Positions 47,235 to 55,542 are shown, counted from the first letter of the stretch. The stretch: 64,000 nucleotides of DNA from Caldilineaceae bacterium (GCA_022823185.1 JAJDXQ010000011.1:62001-126000); one strand, 5' to 3'. Numbers and translations are program-made. The notes: a model not told the origin generated them from the sequence alone.

Positions 47235-47257
47235 TTGCGCGTGAATAATACGCGCAA
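47235..47257. promoter_or_regulatory. perfect palindrome TTGCGCGT-N7-ACGCGCAA, candidate operator of the ABC/catabolic operon
   Basis: Both 8-bp arms match exactly, with 15 bp between arm centres. The site covers the predicted -10 box (47245-47250) of the minus-strand promoter. A bound dimer would block RNA polymerase, so repression relieved by the imported compound is the simplest model. No regulator gene lies next to it. Confidence 0.6.
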
Positions 47258-47273
47258 CTTGTGTAAAATGCAA
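47245..47273 (-). promoter_or_regulatory. predicted promoter of the 14-gene catabolic operon
   Basis: On the minus strand TTGCAT (47268-47273) and TATTAT (47245-47250) are separated by 17 nt. The TSS would be near 47238, giving a leader of about 170 nt that includes the half-site at 47211-47218 and the AAAGGAG ribosome-binding site. Confidence 0.45.
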
Positions 47274-47297
47274 ACATCTTAATTCCATCAGGTCGGG

Positions 47298-47325
47298 TTG
47301 TCAACCTCCAGAAAAATGGGATAAT
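47298..47325 (+). promoter_or_regulatory. predicted divergent promoter, TTGTCA-N16-GATAAT
   Basis: TTGTCA (47298-47303) and GATAAT (47320-47325) with TG at 47317-47318 give a strong extended promoter. The TSS would be about 47332, almost directly upstream of the ATG at 47341. Confidence 0.5.
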
Positions 47326-47340
47326 ACAAAAAGGAGCAAG

Positions 47341-47511
47341 ATGATCTTTCCTCCTGAAACTGTGGTTCTGGTTTGCAAAGAACGACTTCCGCGCCTGGAC
47401 GTTTGTGCTGCGGTTGCGACCGTTTTGTCATCGACCTTACTGGGCTCAAAAGGGCCGCCGCGCACCTTCGCCTCAGCGCGAACCTGTCGTGAACTGGAAT
47501 CCGTGGTATAG
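47341..47511 (+). CDS. possible small ORF (56 residues), leader peptide or small protein
   Basis: An ATG at 47341 follows AAGGAG (47331-47336) by 4 nt and lies a few bases after the predicted start of a strong promoter. It encodes MIFPPETVVLVCKERLPRLD and continues with an Ala/Val/Thr-rich stretch (VCAAVATVLSSTLLG) ending ELESVV before TAG. The peptide contains three Cys and resembles nothing I know. The TSS and ribosome-binding site would overlap, so the transcript would be nearly leaderless at its 5' end. It may instead be an accidental frame in front of the membrane-protein gene at 47556. Confidence 0.3.
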   Translation: MIFPPETVVLVCKERLPRLDVCAAVATVLSSTLLGSKGPPRTFASARTCRELESVV

Positions 47512-47512
47512 T
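47504..47512 (+). promoter_or_regulatory. extended -10 element TGGTATAGT
   Basis: TG-n-TATAGT at 47504-47512 would start transcription near 47519, 37 nt before the GTG of the membrane-protein gene. No good -35 is present. It may be a private promoter for that gene. Confidence 0.35.
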
Positions 47513-47555
47513 TTCTGCGGAATGATGAAGTTAGGTGTATGGAAGGGAGTCCCGC

Positions 47556-48041
47556 GTGCCAGTTCTGGTCACGATAATCCTGTTTGCCTGCGCGATAGGA
47601 ATCGCGCTCGCCCTCATTGCCCTCTCGATCCAGAGGGTCAGCGCACGCGTGATTGAATCGTATAAGGAAAGGTTGGATGACGCCAACACGATCATGAATC
47701 AGGGCTCTCCGCCTGAATCATGGGTCGAACCGTTTCGGGCGCAAATGCGGGGCGCCGAATCCGGGGATAGCTCTTCTGTCGGAAACGCGATGTTTGCCTT
47801 CCGGAGAAACCGGGAGGCATCAGCCGAGCAGATAGGTGAACAGGCCCGCAAGCAGTGCCTGAAAAGGCTCAAGGCCCTGACGTCATTCATGGAAAAAGGA
47901 AATTTCTACGACGAGGAGCGAACCAAAAAGACCGTTGTAAGGACGCTCCGCGAGGAATATGACAGATGGGCTTCCTGCCACTGGTCGGAACTCCTGGAAA
48001 GCAAGATCGGGGACAGCGCTGAGGAGTCGGATATCGCTTAG
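47556..48041 (+). CDS. small single-pass membrane protein, hypothetical
   Basis: 161 residues: an N-terminal transmembrane helix (VPVLVTIILFACAIGIALALIALSI) followed by a charged, helical cytoplasmic or external domain (ARVIESYKERLDDANTIM; EQARKQCLKRLKALTSFMEKG; TVVRTLREEYDRWASCHW). The GTG at 47556 is chosen because GGAAGGGAG at 47541-47549 lies 6 nt before it; the frame is open from 47535. No known domain is recognised. It is a single plus-strand gene between two minus-strand catabolic loci and converges on the glycosidase-like gene, 35 nt from its 3' end. Confidence 0.65.
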   Translation: MPVLVTIILFACAIGIALALIALSIQRVSARVIESYKERLDDANTIMNQGSPPESWVEPFRAQMRGAESGDSSSVGNAMFAFRRNREASAEQIGEQARKQCLKRLKALTSFMEKGNFYDEERTKKTVVRTLREEYDRWASCHWSELLESKIGDSAEESDIA

Positions 48042-48076
48042 GTCGGGCCGGTTGATGAGAGGGAAGAACGTCCGCT

Positions 48077-50881
48077 TCAGGCCGCAGTGATCTCTACGGC
48101 AACAGCGTCCTTGGATTCAGTTTCGATTTCGGTTCGAAGCCAAGCGGACCCGTCCGATTCTACGCTCCCGCCTGGCTTGCCATCCACCCGCACATCGTAT
48201 CGCCCCGGCTTCAGCCCGCTCAGGCTCAGTTCTGTTTTGTGATGGTCGCCAGTCCTGTTCTCCAACTGAAACGCGATCCTTCCGGGGGCGTCCGCGGAAT
48301 CTGCCCACTCGCTGTGACCGTACTCCACTGTGATTGGTTGCCCTTCGGCAAAGCCGTCGCGATCGAGCAGGAAGTGGAGGCGCCCGCGCCCTCCCACGAG
48401 GTGAAGCCTCTGGCGGAGGCCGTCCTGCGGCAGGACTTCAAAGCCTCTGTCCATTACCTTGAGTTGACCGCCATAGGCAAACCAGCCGAAGATCGGGTCG
48501 TCGGCGACAATCGTAGCTGCTGTGCGCAGCGCGGCGCCGTATCCCAATTCGATTTCGCCGTCATACGGCCAGCTCCCTCTCCCGTTATCCTGCCTGATCC
48601 ACATGCCGCTGTACTTCTCCGGGGTGATTGCCCAGCCTGACGCGCCGTCGTTTTCTTCGCCAGGATACCAGAACCCGTAGCCGGACTCCTCTGTCCCGGT
48701 ATTCATCAAGCACCAGGAACTCAGAAACGAGGCATAGCCCAGTCTGAGGTATGGAAAGGGATCGTCCGCGAAATACAGCGCGAAGTCGACGATGGCCCAG
48801 CCGCCCAGCTGCGACATGTAACTCAGGCCGTAGCGGGACGAGTCTCCGCCGCGATTGTCGCCCCCCAACAGCGTGTAGGACGGCTCCAGCCATCCCCGCA
48901 GCGCGATATTGGCATCGAGTTGCTTGCCCAGAAACGCCTCGAAATCGGCCCTGCGCACCTCTGGATGCTCATACCATCTGTCGCTGTACTTGTCGTGCCA
49001 CTGCCGCGTATCCGGCTCTAGCTGCCGGGTCAGGCCGTACCTAGCCACAGCATGTGAGGTCTCGAAGGCGGTGGTGTCAAAGGGGTATTCGGAGTCAAAG
49101 GGATAGGGGTCGTCGTACACGAAGTACTTGACCTTCTTTTCCCATTCGCCGCGCAGCCAATCGGCCCGCTCCTGCCATCCTTCCGCTTCCAGGGCGTCGA
49201 TCAGGTCTACGATGAGCATCTCATTGTATAAACCCAGCCGGTAGGCCCAGTACCCCCGGGCCCCGTGGGGAAGATCGTCGAGACCGGCCAGAAGGAAGTG
49301 GGCCTCTGCCGTCCCAAACGCCCTTTCGAGGTAGCCATCGCCGTCCAGGTATCTCGTGGAACCGGGGTAGAGCCTGGCGATCTGATACATGTGAAAATAG
49401 AGCATGATGACGTGGGGATAGTCATAACTGCGCCAGAAATGTTCCAACCCTTCCCCATTTGAGCCAAAACCATGTTCACTGTGCCGGTTCTCGTACCAGT
49501 TGGGAACGCCGAATATGAAGTACGGGTACGGCGCCTCCTCATCGGTGCGCTGCAAGCCTCCCCAGACGAACTTCTCGATATAGTATTCGACGGCTTCGAT
49601 TTCGCTCTGAACGGGAAAATGCACGTTCTTGGCCGCGATGAACGGCGCCTTCGGCAGGGCAGTGTCGTCGCACGCTAACGTGTATCCATACCAGCCGTCG
49701 AAGCCGCCAGTGTTATCCGGCCCCCGCAGGACAGCCTCGCGCATATCCCATACCGAGAACAGTCCTTCGTACCATTTCCCGGTATCGCGGTGTTGCTGCT
49801 TGTCCACCAGGAAGGCGGTTCTTTTCTTGATCAGGGTCTCCAGCGGCTCGGTGACGAAGAATTCAAGATTCATATAGCCGCCGTCGCCAAACCGCACTGT
49901 CAAGAGGTTCTCGCCCAGCCGCTCAAATTGGACCCGGTAACTTCGTGTATCCTCTTCCGGTTCGCCCACAAGATCCACGATGGTCTGTTCAGGAAACTCC
50001 GAAGATATCTCGTAGCCCTTATGCCGCGTACGAAGCGAGAATGTTGCGCTCAGATCGACGGGCACAGTCATGCCCGGCACGACATGAACGTCGAACAGGC
50101 CGTGTTGGTAAAGCGCATCGCGTACGCCGTCGTAGTCATCTGCCCACATCAGGCGGAAGCCGTATACGACGCGATCGCCTTCAGAGCCGCGGGGTTTGAG
50201 CGTAGTGCTTGTATGGGGCTGGCGCCAGCTGCCGCGCGTTTCGTTCCCTCCGCTCACGGCGGAGTGGATATAAACGCGGTAGGGGACGCTGGTAGTCGAC
50301 GGGTGCGGATCGATCTCCTCGTAGTACTCAAGTTTCGTTCCAGCAAGCGGCGCCATCACCAGGTATGGACCGACGCCGTTGGGGCGCTGCCAGAACAGGA
50401 ACGAGCCGTGCCCGGAGATGAAGCTGTGCCGGGCAACCACCTGCGTGTAATTTGCCAGGTTGTCGCGCACGAACCGCTTGTTGAAGGGCAACGGCAAGCC
50501 AATGTCACCGAATTCCAGGGGCTGCTCGGTCTCGTTGCGGAACGCCAATGTCCATATGACGTCGCGGCCTTCCAACCTGAACTCTTCTGTCAGCCCGATG
50601 CCGCGCAGGCCGTGCAGCAACTGGGCGTTTCCGCTGTATACGAAGGCGCGCGACCCGCTGCCGCGCTCTTCAACAGTTCGGATGTCCCCTGAGGCAAAGG
50701 TAGTCGCAGATCTCCACTCGCCGTTTCCGCTGCGAGTCGCAATCAGAACCTCACCGAGCGTTTCGCCGGGCGCAATATATTCGGTGTCGTAGGCATCGTC
50801 TTTCAGCTTCAGACTGCTGATGCCGCCGCGGTTGTATTCCAACAGAAACGTTCGTTCCGTCTGTCCTGAACCTACTGACAT
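48077..50881 (-). CDS. large glycosidase-like protein (DUF5695-like; beta-domain plus alpha/alpha-barrel)
   Basis: About 934 residues with no signal peptide. The N-terminal ~330 residues are beta-rich, like a beta-sandwich of alpha/alpha-barrel glycosidases (EFRLEGRDVIWTLAFRNETEQPLEFGDIGLPLPF). A helical domain rich in Trp/Tyr/Asp follows (FGVPNWYENRHSEHGFGSNG, YGFWYPGEENDGASGW, SDRWYEHPEVR). A C-terminal beta domain resembles a carbohydrate-linked accessory domain (LSLSGLKPGRYDVRVDGKPGG). I associate this layout with DUF5695-type proteins but cannot verify that. The ATG at 50881 has GAGG 9 nt upstream; TTG 50908 is an alternative. Its neighbours suggest a role in polysaccharide or glycoside breakdown. 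Confidence 0.8.
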   Translation of the reverse strand: MSVGSGQTERTFLLEYNRGGISSLKLKDDAYDTEYIAPGETLGEVLIATRSGNGEWRSATTFASGDIRTVEERGSGSRAFVYSGNAQLLHGLRGIGLTEEFRLEGRDVIWTLAFRNETEQPLEFGDIGLPLPFNKRFVRDNLANYTQVVARHSFISGHGSFLFWQRPNGVGPYLVMAPLAGTKLEYYEEIDPHPSTTSVPYRVYIHSAVSGGNETRGSWRQPHTSTTLKPRGSEGDRVVYGFRLMWADDYDGVRDALYQHGLFDVHVVPGMTVPVDLSATFSLRTRHKGYEISSEFPEQTIVDLVGEPEEDTRSYRVQFERLGENLLTVRFGDGGYMNLEFFVTEPLETLIKKRTAFLVDKQQHRDTGKWYEGLFSVWDMREAVLRGPDNTGGFDGWYGYTLACDDTALPKAPFIAAKNVHFPVQSEIEAVEYYIEKFVWGGLQRTDEEAPYPYFIFGVPNWYENRHSEHGFGSNGEGLEHFWRSYDYPHVIMLYFHMYQIARLYPGSTRYLDGDGYLERAFGTAEAHFLLAGLDDLPHGARGYWAYRLGLYNEMLIVDLIDALEAEGWQERADWLRGEWEKKVKYFVYDDPYPFDSEYPFDTTAFETSHAVARYGLTRQLEPDTRQWHDKYSDRWYEHPEVRRADFEAFLGKQLDANIALRGWLEPSYTLLGGDNRGGDSSRYGLSYMSQLGGWAIVDFALYFADDPFPYLRLGYASFLSSWCLMNTGTEESGYGFWYPGEENDGASGWAITPEKYSGMWIRQDNGRGSWPYDGEIELGYGAALRTAATIVADDPIFGWFAYGGQLKVMDRGFEVLPQDGLRQRLHLVGGRGRLHFLLDRDGFAEGQPITVEYGHSEWADSADAPGRIAFQLENRTGDHHKTELSLSGLKPGRYDVRVDGKPGGSVESDGSAWLRTEIETESKDAVAVEITAA

Positions 50882-51300
50882 TGCATTGTGCCTCGGACTG
50901 CTTCCCAATCCTGCCCTACGGAGGAGTGGGTCGGAGGAATTCCTTAAGGGGAGGTGACAGAAGACGGGGCAACGCCTGTGCCATCACCGTTTCGCGAACC
51001 TGATCGTAGCGGGCAAAGGTGTATCTACTTCCTTACTCCTTGCCTTTGGGACGGTCCCACGCAGCCACTCTCCCTCCCCAACCTTCACTGCCCCCGTCAG
51101 AAGGGTCCCTACCACTCGCCACTGCAGTCACTGACCCCTGACCACCGACCACTGCAGTTCTGACCAACGCGCTTCAAGACTGCTGCACGCTCATTTTTCC
51201 CGTCCCATTACAGCGACGGAAACCCGCACGCAGGAACTGTCGTTGTCATATCGAGAAGGTTCCTGCCCCGGTTTCTGTCGCCGATGGCTGTTGCAGGGCC
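50882..51300. other. intergenic region with a short repeat and a palindrome
   Basis: 419 nt between the SDR gene and the glycosidase-like gene. It holds AGGAATTCCT (50935-50944), a perfect palindrome sharing its half-site with the GH4 operator candidate. It also holds CCACTGCAGT twice (51119-51128 and 51149-51158); the 14-mer CACCGACCACTGCA (51143-51156) recurs at 55095-55108. No gene is seen. Confidence 0.45.
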
Positions 51301-52131
51301 TCACCACATCACCCAACCCCCGGAATTGATGTCCTGACCCGTCATATTGGCAGCATCGTCCGATGCCAGAAATGCGGCGATCGCTGCAGCGTCATCCGAC
51401 CCGGCGCCCTTCTCCGCGAAGCCTTCGTCTGCGCACCACCGTCCCGCCAGAATCGCGTTCGACCGGGCCTCCTTGAATCGCGTGCGAACCGCCTCTTCGT
51501 CAAAGGCCTCCTGACGGTATTCTGCACGGGCCCTCTCCAATTCGACTGTCCGTTCTTCATGAGCGCCAGGACAGATCGCATTGACGGTGATGTTGTAGCG
51601 GCCCACGTCCGCGGCCAGTGTGCGGGTAAATCCGATGATGCCCATCTTCGAAGTCGCGTAGGGTGTCCGATGGGAGAGGGGCTGCTTGCCGGTGCCCGAA
51701 CTGAAGTTGATGATGCGGCCGCGGCGCTTGCGTATCATTTCAGGCAAGGCGTATTTGCAGCCGAGGAACGCAGAATCAAGATTCACCGCCAGCGTTTCCT
51801 GCCACTCCGCCAAATCCATTTCCCAGACATCCTTCGTCGGGCCGGCAATCCCGACGACATTGGCCAGGATGTCGATAGTGCCGAAGTGGTCCAACGCGCT
51901 GCGCACGAACCGTCTTACCTGATCTTCCTTCGAGACATCGGTTTGGCAGGCCAACGCGGCGCCGCCCGCGGCCCTGATACGAGCCCCGACTCTTGCGTCC
52001 AACTCATCGGCAGGAAGTACATCGCAAATCGCGACCGCGGCTCCTTCCTCCGCGAACCTGAGCGCGGTCGCCTCTCCGTGACCCCTCCCTGCGCCCGTGA
52101 CCAGGGCCACCCTTCCCTTCAGTCTTTGCAT
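51301..52131 (-). CDS. short-chain dehydrogenase/reductase of the sugar-catabolic cluster
   Basis: 276 residues, classical SDR. The cofactor motif is TGAGRGHG with an Asp at the end of the second strand (CDVLPADE), favouring NAD(H). The family NNAG motif is altered to NVVG (ANVVGIAG). The catalytic Ser is in INFSSGTG and YxxxK is YATSK. It lies 27 nt after the dehydratase gene and is probably the third gene of the GH4 operon. Oxidation of a sugar or aldonate is likely. An insertion of about 25 residues after NAICPG (charged, Glu/Arg-rich) enlarges the substrate lid. Confidence 0.9.
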   Translation of the reverse strand: MQRLKGRVALVTGAGRGHGEATALRFAEEGAAVAICDVLPADELDARVGARIRAAGGAALACQTDVSKEDQVRRFVRSALDHFGTIDILANVVGIAGPTKDVWEMDLAEWQETLAVNLDSAFLGCKYALPEMIRKRRGRIINFSSGTGKQPLSHRTPYATSKMGIIGFTRTLAADVGRYNITVNAICPGAHEERTVELERARAEYRQEAFDEEAVRTRFKEARSNAILAGRWCADEGFAEKGAGSDDAAAIAAFLASDDAANMTGQDINSGGWVMW

Positions 52132-52158
52132 AACTATATTCTCTGGAGACGGTCCGGG

Positions 52159-53280
52159 CTATGACTGTCTCTTGACGACAGACTCGTCCAGCTCCACACC
52201 CAGTCCAGGACCTGATGGCGGGACAATGTAGCCATTCTCAAAGCGGATGGGCTCTTTGAATATCTCCTGGTGAAGGGCCCCGCCGTTGTACTCCTGGATC
52301 AGGAAGTTGGGTGAACAGGTGTCAAGCTGTACGGCCGCGGCTGCGGCCACCGGCCCGCAATACATGTGGGGCGCGATCATGGCGTAGTGCGCCTCCGCAA
52401 TCCCCGCGATCTTCTTTGACTCCAGAATTCCGCCGCACTGGCCGACGTCCAGCTGAATAACCTGCGCCGCCTGTTTCTCGAGCAGCTGGGCAAACTCGTA
52501 CTTGCTGACAAGACGCTCGCCGGTGGCGATTGGAATGCTCGTATGAGCGGCCACACGGGCCATCTCGTCGATATTCTCGGGCGGCACCGGCTCTTCGAAC
52601 CAGAACGGGTCGAACTCCTCCAGGATTTTGGCTACGCGGATGGCGCCAGCCGTACTGAACTGGCCGTGCGTTCCGATGCCGATTTCAAGGTCATCGCCCA
52701 CCGCGTCTCGGATAGCCTGGAAGATTTTGGCGACGTGCCTGATCGTCTTCAGGGAGAAGTCGCGCGGGTTCGGAAAGATAGGGGTAAAGGGATCGAACTT
52801 GCAGGCCGTGTTTCCCTCCTCAACCAGTTTTGCGGCGATCTCTCCGGCCTTCTTCGGGTCTTCCCAGATGCCTTCGGTGGGCATATAGGCGTATGCCCGT
52901 AACTGTTCGTGGCAGCGCCCGCCCAGGAGATTGTAGATCGGTTGCCCGACGGCCTTGCCGATGATGTCCCAGCAGGCAATTTCAATCGCGCTCAGGGCGG
53001 GCGTCAAGTCCAGCCCGGGATGTCGGTAGTCGTGCCGCGAAGCAAAAATTGTCTGCCAGAGCATTTCCACGTTAAAGGGGTTGGCGCCGATGACGAACTG
53101 CTCTCCGAGATCTCTGATCAGACCTACCTGCGCGTCAAGGTTCACGGCATTTCCGGATGGACGTTCGCCGAGGCCGACGATGCCCTCATCCGTTCTGAGT
53201 TGCACAAACAGCCAGTGGCTCCCACCGCGAAACGGCGGGACGTTTCTGACGACGATGGTTTCTACCTCGACGATTTTCAT
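52159..53280 (-). CDS. enolase-superfamily dehydratase (mandelate racemase/galactonate dehydratase-like)
   Basis: About 373 residues. Metal ligands follow the mandelate-racemase pattern: an acidic residue in the EIGIGTHGQ strand, Glu in FWFEEPVPPEN and Glu in PIATGERL. A catalytic His is in APHMYCGP. The N-terminal capping domain (MKIVEVETIVVRNV) is typical of galactonate- or mannonate-dehydratase relatives. It should remove water from an aldonic or uronic acid to give a 2-keto-3-deoxy acid. The start at 53280 is preceded by GAGGGA 6 nt upstream; the reading frame is open for 180 nt more but that part is non-coding in character. It lies 37 nt after the GH4 gene. Confidence 0.92.
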   Translation of the reverse strand: MKIVEVETIVVRNVPPFRGGSHWLFVQLRTDEGIVGLGERPSGNAVNLDAQVGLIRDLGEQFVIGANPFNVEMLWQTIFASRHDYRHPGLDLTPALSAIEIACWDIIGKAVGQPIYNLLGGRCHEQLRAYAYMPTEGIWEDPKKAGEIAAKLVEEGNTACKFDPFTPIFPNPRDFSLKTIRHVAKIFQAIRDAVGDDLEIGIGTHGQFSTAGAIRVAKILEEFDPFWFEEPVPPENIDEMARVAAHTSIPIATGERLVSKYEFAQLLEKQAAQVIQLDVGQCGGILESKKIAGIAEAHYAMIAPHMYCGPVAAAAAVQLDTCSPNFLIQEYNGGALHQEIFKEPIRFENGYIVPPSGPGLGVELDESVVKRQS

Positions 53281-53317
53281 AGCGTATCCCTCAGGTGATG
53301 TTCGATAGGAGTTTGCC

Positions 53318-54805
53318 TCAATCGGCAGCGATTGCCTCCCTGGCTCGCAGCGCAGGATCGTCTTGCACTGGCGTACTGGCGATGCCGTTGGCATCCCAGC
53401 CTGAAGGCCAGCGGAAATACTCGTCCATCTCCCTGTGGAATTCCTGACCCAGGATCGCATCCAGCGCTTCCTCGGCTTGCGCGTAGGAACGCGTCTCGTT
53501 CGCGTCCAGCAGTTCCCATAGCAGAAGCGACCTGTCCCCTGTTTTAATTGCCAGCAGCGTGCGTTCCAGCGAAAGGATCAGGGGAAGGATCTGGGTGAGC
53601 ATGATCTTGGGCGGCAGGGGGTCGACAGGAATGCGGTGGATACCATCCTTGTTCACAACTGCGGGAATCTCGACAGCTATGTCGTCCGGCACGCCTGGAA
53701 GCGCGCCGCGATTTGGCACGTTTACCTGGAATCGCCCTTCATTGTCGTTTACCAGGGCGTCGATGATGGGTACCTGTTGCTCGATCGTCATGCTTCTTCC
53801 CAGGTTGTCGACCAGGCTTGCTTTCGGGTCTCGGGCAAGGCGGGCGATCTGTTCCACCCGTCTCTCCTGATTGTCCACATACATCGGCCAGGACAGGTGC
53901 GAACGCTGACCACCCCAGGGCTCCCCAAACCAGAAGCGCTTTGCAGCGAAGTCCTTGTGGTACCACCAACCCAAGTACTTCATCCAGACCGTGTCGCCCA
54001 GCGGCATCAGTCCGTAGAGTCTGTACATATGCACAGCCGCCCTTGACAGGTCAATCTCCCACGCCCGCCTCAACTCTTCGGACCAGCCGGACTTGCCGGC
54101 GGGCATATTTCTCGCAGCTGCAGTATCAGCCCAGTATTCCTCACCCTTGCTCTGTATCCATTCGTCGATCAGCGGGTATGCGTCCTTGCCCTCATACTCA
54201 AACTGCGTCAGCCAGATATTGTGGTTCAGCCCCGGAGCCTGCCACGTTACCCTGTTGTGGTCGATCTCAAGCATGTCGCAAATATCGCGATAGCCATAGT
54301 AGCCGTGGCACAGACCGCACACCTTGACGTCCGTCTCGCGGCCGATCAAAGTGCAGCCGTCATAGACCGGGTTGCCCGACTGAATGAGCCAGGCGTCTGG
54401 GCAGATCTCTTCGATGTCGCGGGCAACCTCCATAATGAAGGAGGTATTGTAGAAGGAGTATTCCAGCGAACTGGGGCCATCCCAATCGTAGCCGAACTTC
54501 TCTATCAATTCGCGCGTTTCAAGCCCCGAACGGTACGTTACGACCGAGGCCGTGTTGATCACGAAATCGGCATCCTGCATTGCCTCCTTGCGGTCCAGTG
54601 TCTGGTCGAAAGTAATATCCGCGCCTAATTCGTCCGCATATCGTTCGGCCAGTCTGTGGATCATCAGCAGGCGTTCAGCGTCCACGTCCATAAAGCTCAC
54701 GTGGCTGCCGCTCAGGCTTGCCGTCAGGCACAGATCCTTAACCAGCCCCAAAGAAAACGTCGCGCTCCCTGCGCCAATCACGCCGATCTTGACTGATGAC
54801 CCCAT
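53318..54805 (-). CDS. family 4 glycoside hydrolase (NAD/Mn2+-dependent alpha-glycosidase type)
   Basis: GH4 enzymes cleave glycosides by an NAD-dependent oxidation/elimination/reduction cycle. The Rossmann motif is KIGVIGAGSATFSLGLVKDL at the N-terminus. The manganese site Cys-His lies in GLCHGYYG, the Asn-Pro motif in SGNPVYDG, and the second His in APGLNHNIWLTQF. Its 495 residues are within the range of GH4 alpha-glucosidases, galactosidases and glucuronidases; these cannot be separated here. The following dehydratase and SDR suggest that the released sugar is a uronic or aldonic acid precursor. AAAGGAG lies 8 nt before the ATG. Confidence 0.95.
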   Translation of the reverse strand: MGSSVKIGVIGAGSATFSLGLVKDLCLTASLSGSHVSFMDVDAERLLMIHRLAERYADELGADITFDQTLDRKEAMQDADFVINTASVVTYRSGLETRELIEKFGYDWDGPSSLEYSFYNTSFIMEVARDIEEICPDAWLIQSGNPVYDGCTLIGRETDVKVCGLCHGYYGYRDICDMLEIDHNRVTWQAPGLNHNIWLTQFEYEGKDAYPLIDEWIQSKGEEYWADTAAARNMPAGKSGWSEELRRAWEIDLSRAAVHMYRLYGLMPLGDTVWMKYLGWWYHKDFAAKRFWFGEPWGGQRSHLSWPMYVDNQERRVEQIARLARDPKASLVDNLGRSMTIEQQVPIIDALVNDNEGRFQVNVPNRGALPGVPDDIAVEIPAVVNKDGIHRIPVDPLPPKIMLTQILPLILSLERTLLAIKTGDRSLLLWELLDANETRSYAQAEEALDAILGQEFHREMDEYFRWPSGWDANGIASTPVQDDPALRAREAIAAD

Positions 54806-54894
54806 TTCACTGGCTCCTTTCTCGCTCGATCTGTAAATCCTGTGTTGCTGGGTCGCTTGCTATGTAGCGAAGGGGAAGGTTGGAGTCTCTGCGT

Positions 54895-54925
54895 AGGAAT
54901 CCAAATATACAAGAGGCAGATTCCT
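54895..54925. promoter_or_regulatory. inverted repeat AGGAATC-N17-GATTCCT overlapping the GH4 promoter
   Basis: Perfect 7-bp arms flank the -10 box, 24 bp centre to centre. A second, shorter palindrome AGAGG-N6-CCTCT (54912-54927) sits in the promoter spacer. Either could be the binding site of a repressor of the GH4 operon. Confidence 0.5.
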
Positions 54926-54932
54926 CTGTCAA
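54904..54932 (-). promoter_or_regulatory. strong sigma70 promoter of the GH4 operon, TTGACA-N17-TATATT
   Basis: On the minus strand a consensus -35 (54927-54932) and a 5/6-match -10 (54904-54909) are spaced exactly 17 nt. The TSS would be near 54897, about 90 nt before the GH4 ATG. This is the best promoter match in the window. Confidence 0.7.
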
Positions 54933-55542
54933 TGTACTTTATTGGAGCGGGGCAGGCCAGCCTTGGGTCGTAAAGAACAGCGAGTAAGGGTATCTTTTGC
55001 TGTTTCGGTCAAATAGCCCATAACTCGTCCTCAATTTGGACTGCCCTCCGCGCCGGCCCCGCCGTGATCCCGCCCCCCGGCGCATCCTACGGATCACCGA
55101 CCACTGCATTAGAGTGCAGCCCGTCTTGAGGAATGCCAGCAAAAGATGGATGCAGATTTCGCTGAAACTGGCCAGAGACAGGCTGTAACGCCCTCAATTT
55201 AGCACTGCGCCCAATTGAAGGGCCTGCCCGGCTCACGGATCTCAACTGATAGACCAGACGAAGAAAGGAGTGCGCTCAATGAGGAAACACCAGGCACTCG
55301 CCGCCACTTGCGACCGAACGCCAGCCAAGGCAAGGGCTGAGATTTCTCGATCGGAGGATGCCAGATGGTGACAGAGTTCTAAGCTATGCGGCTGATACGA
55401 CAAGCGCTCCAGCGAATCCCGGGAAAGGATCACTGGAGCGCTCGGGTTCTCTTGGGATAGTGGCAGAAGATGCCGTTGAGCCCCCCAGAATTCGTCGCGC
55501 TTGACGGTGAACAGTTTCGACAGCTGCTAGGAGCCGTCGGAC
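54933..55542. other. long non-coding stretch with a repeat copy and a large hairpin
   Basis: 610 nt. It contains the second copy of the 14-mer CACCGACCACTGCA (55095-55108) and a hairpin with 10-bp arms at 55403-55442. No gene is supported; the short frames here lack ribosome-binding sites. Confidence 0.45.
55403..55442. terminator. perfect 10-bp inverted repeat AGCGCTCCAG-N20-CTGGAGCGCT
   Basis: The loop itself contains ATCC/GGAT arms, so a long stem with an internal bulge is possible. It lies about 100 nt beyond the stop of the SH3-domain gene on the minus strand and could end that transcript, but no T-run follows. It may instead be a structured RNA or protein site. Confidence 0.3.
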
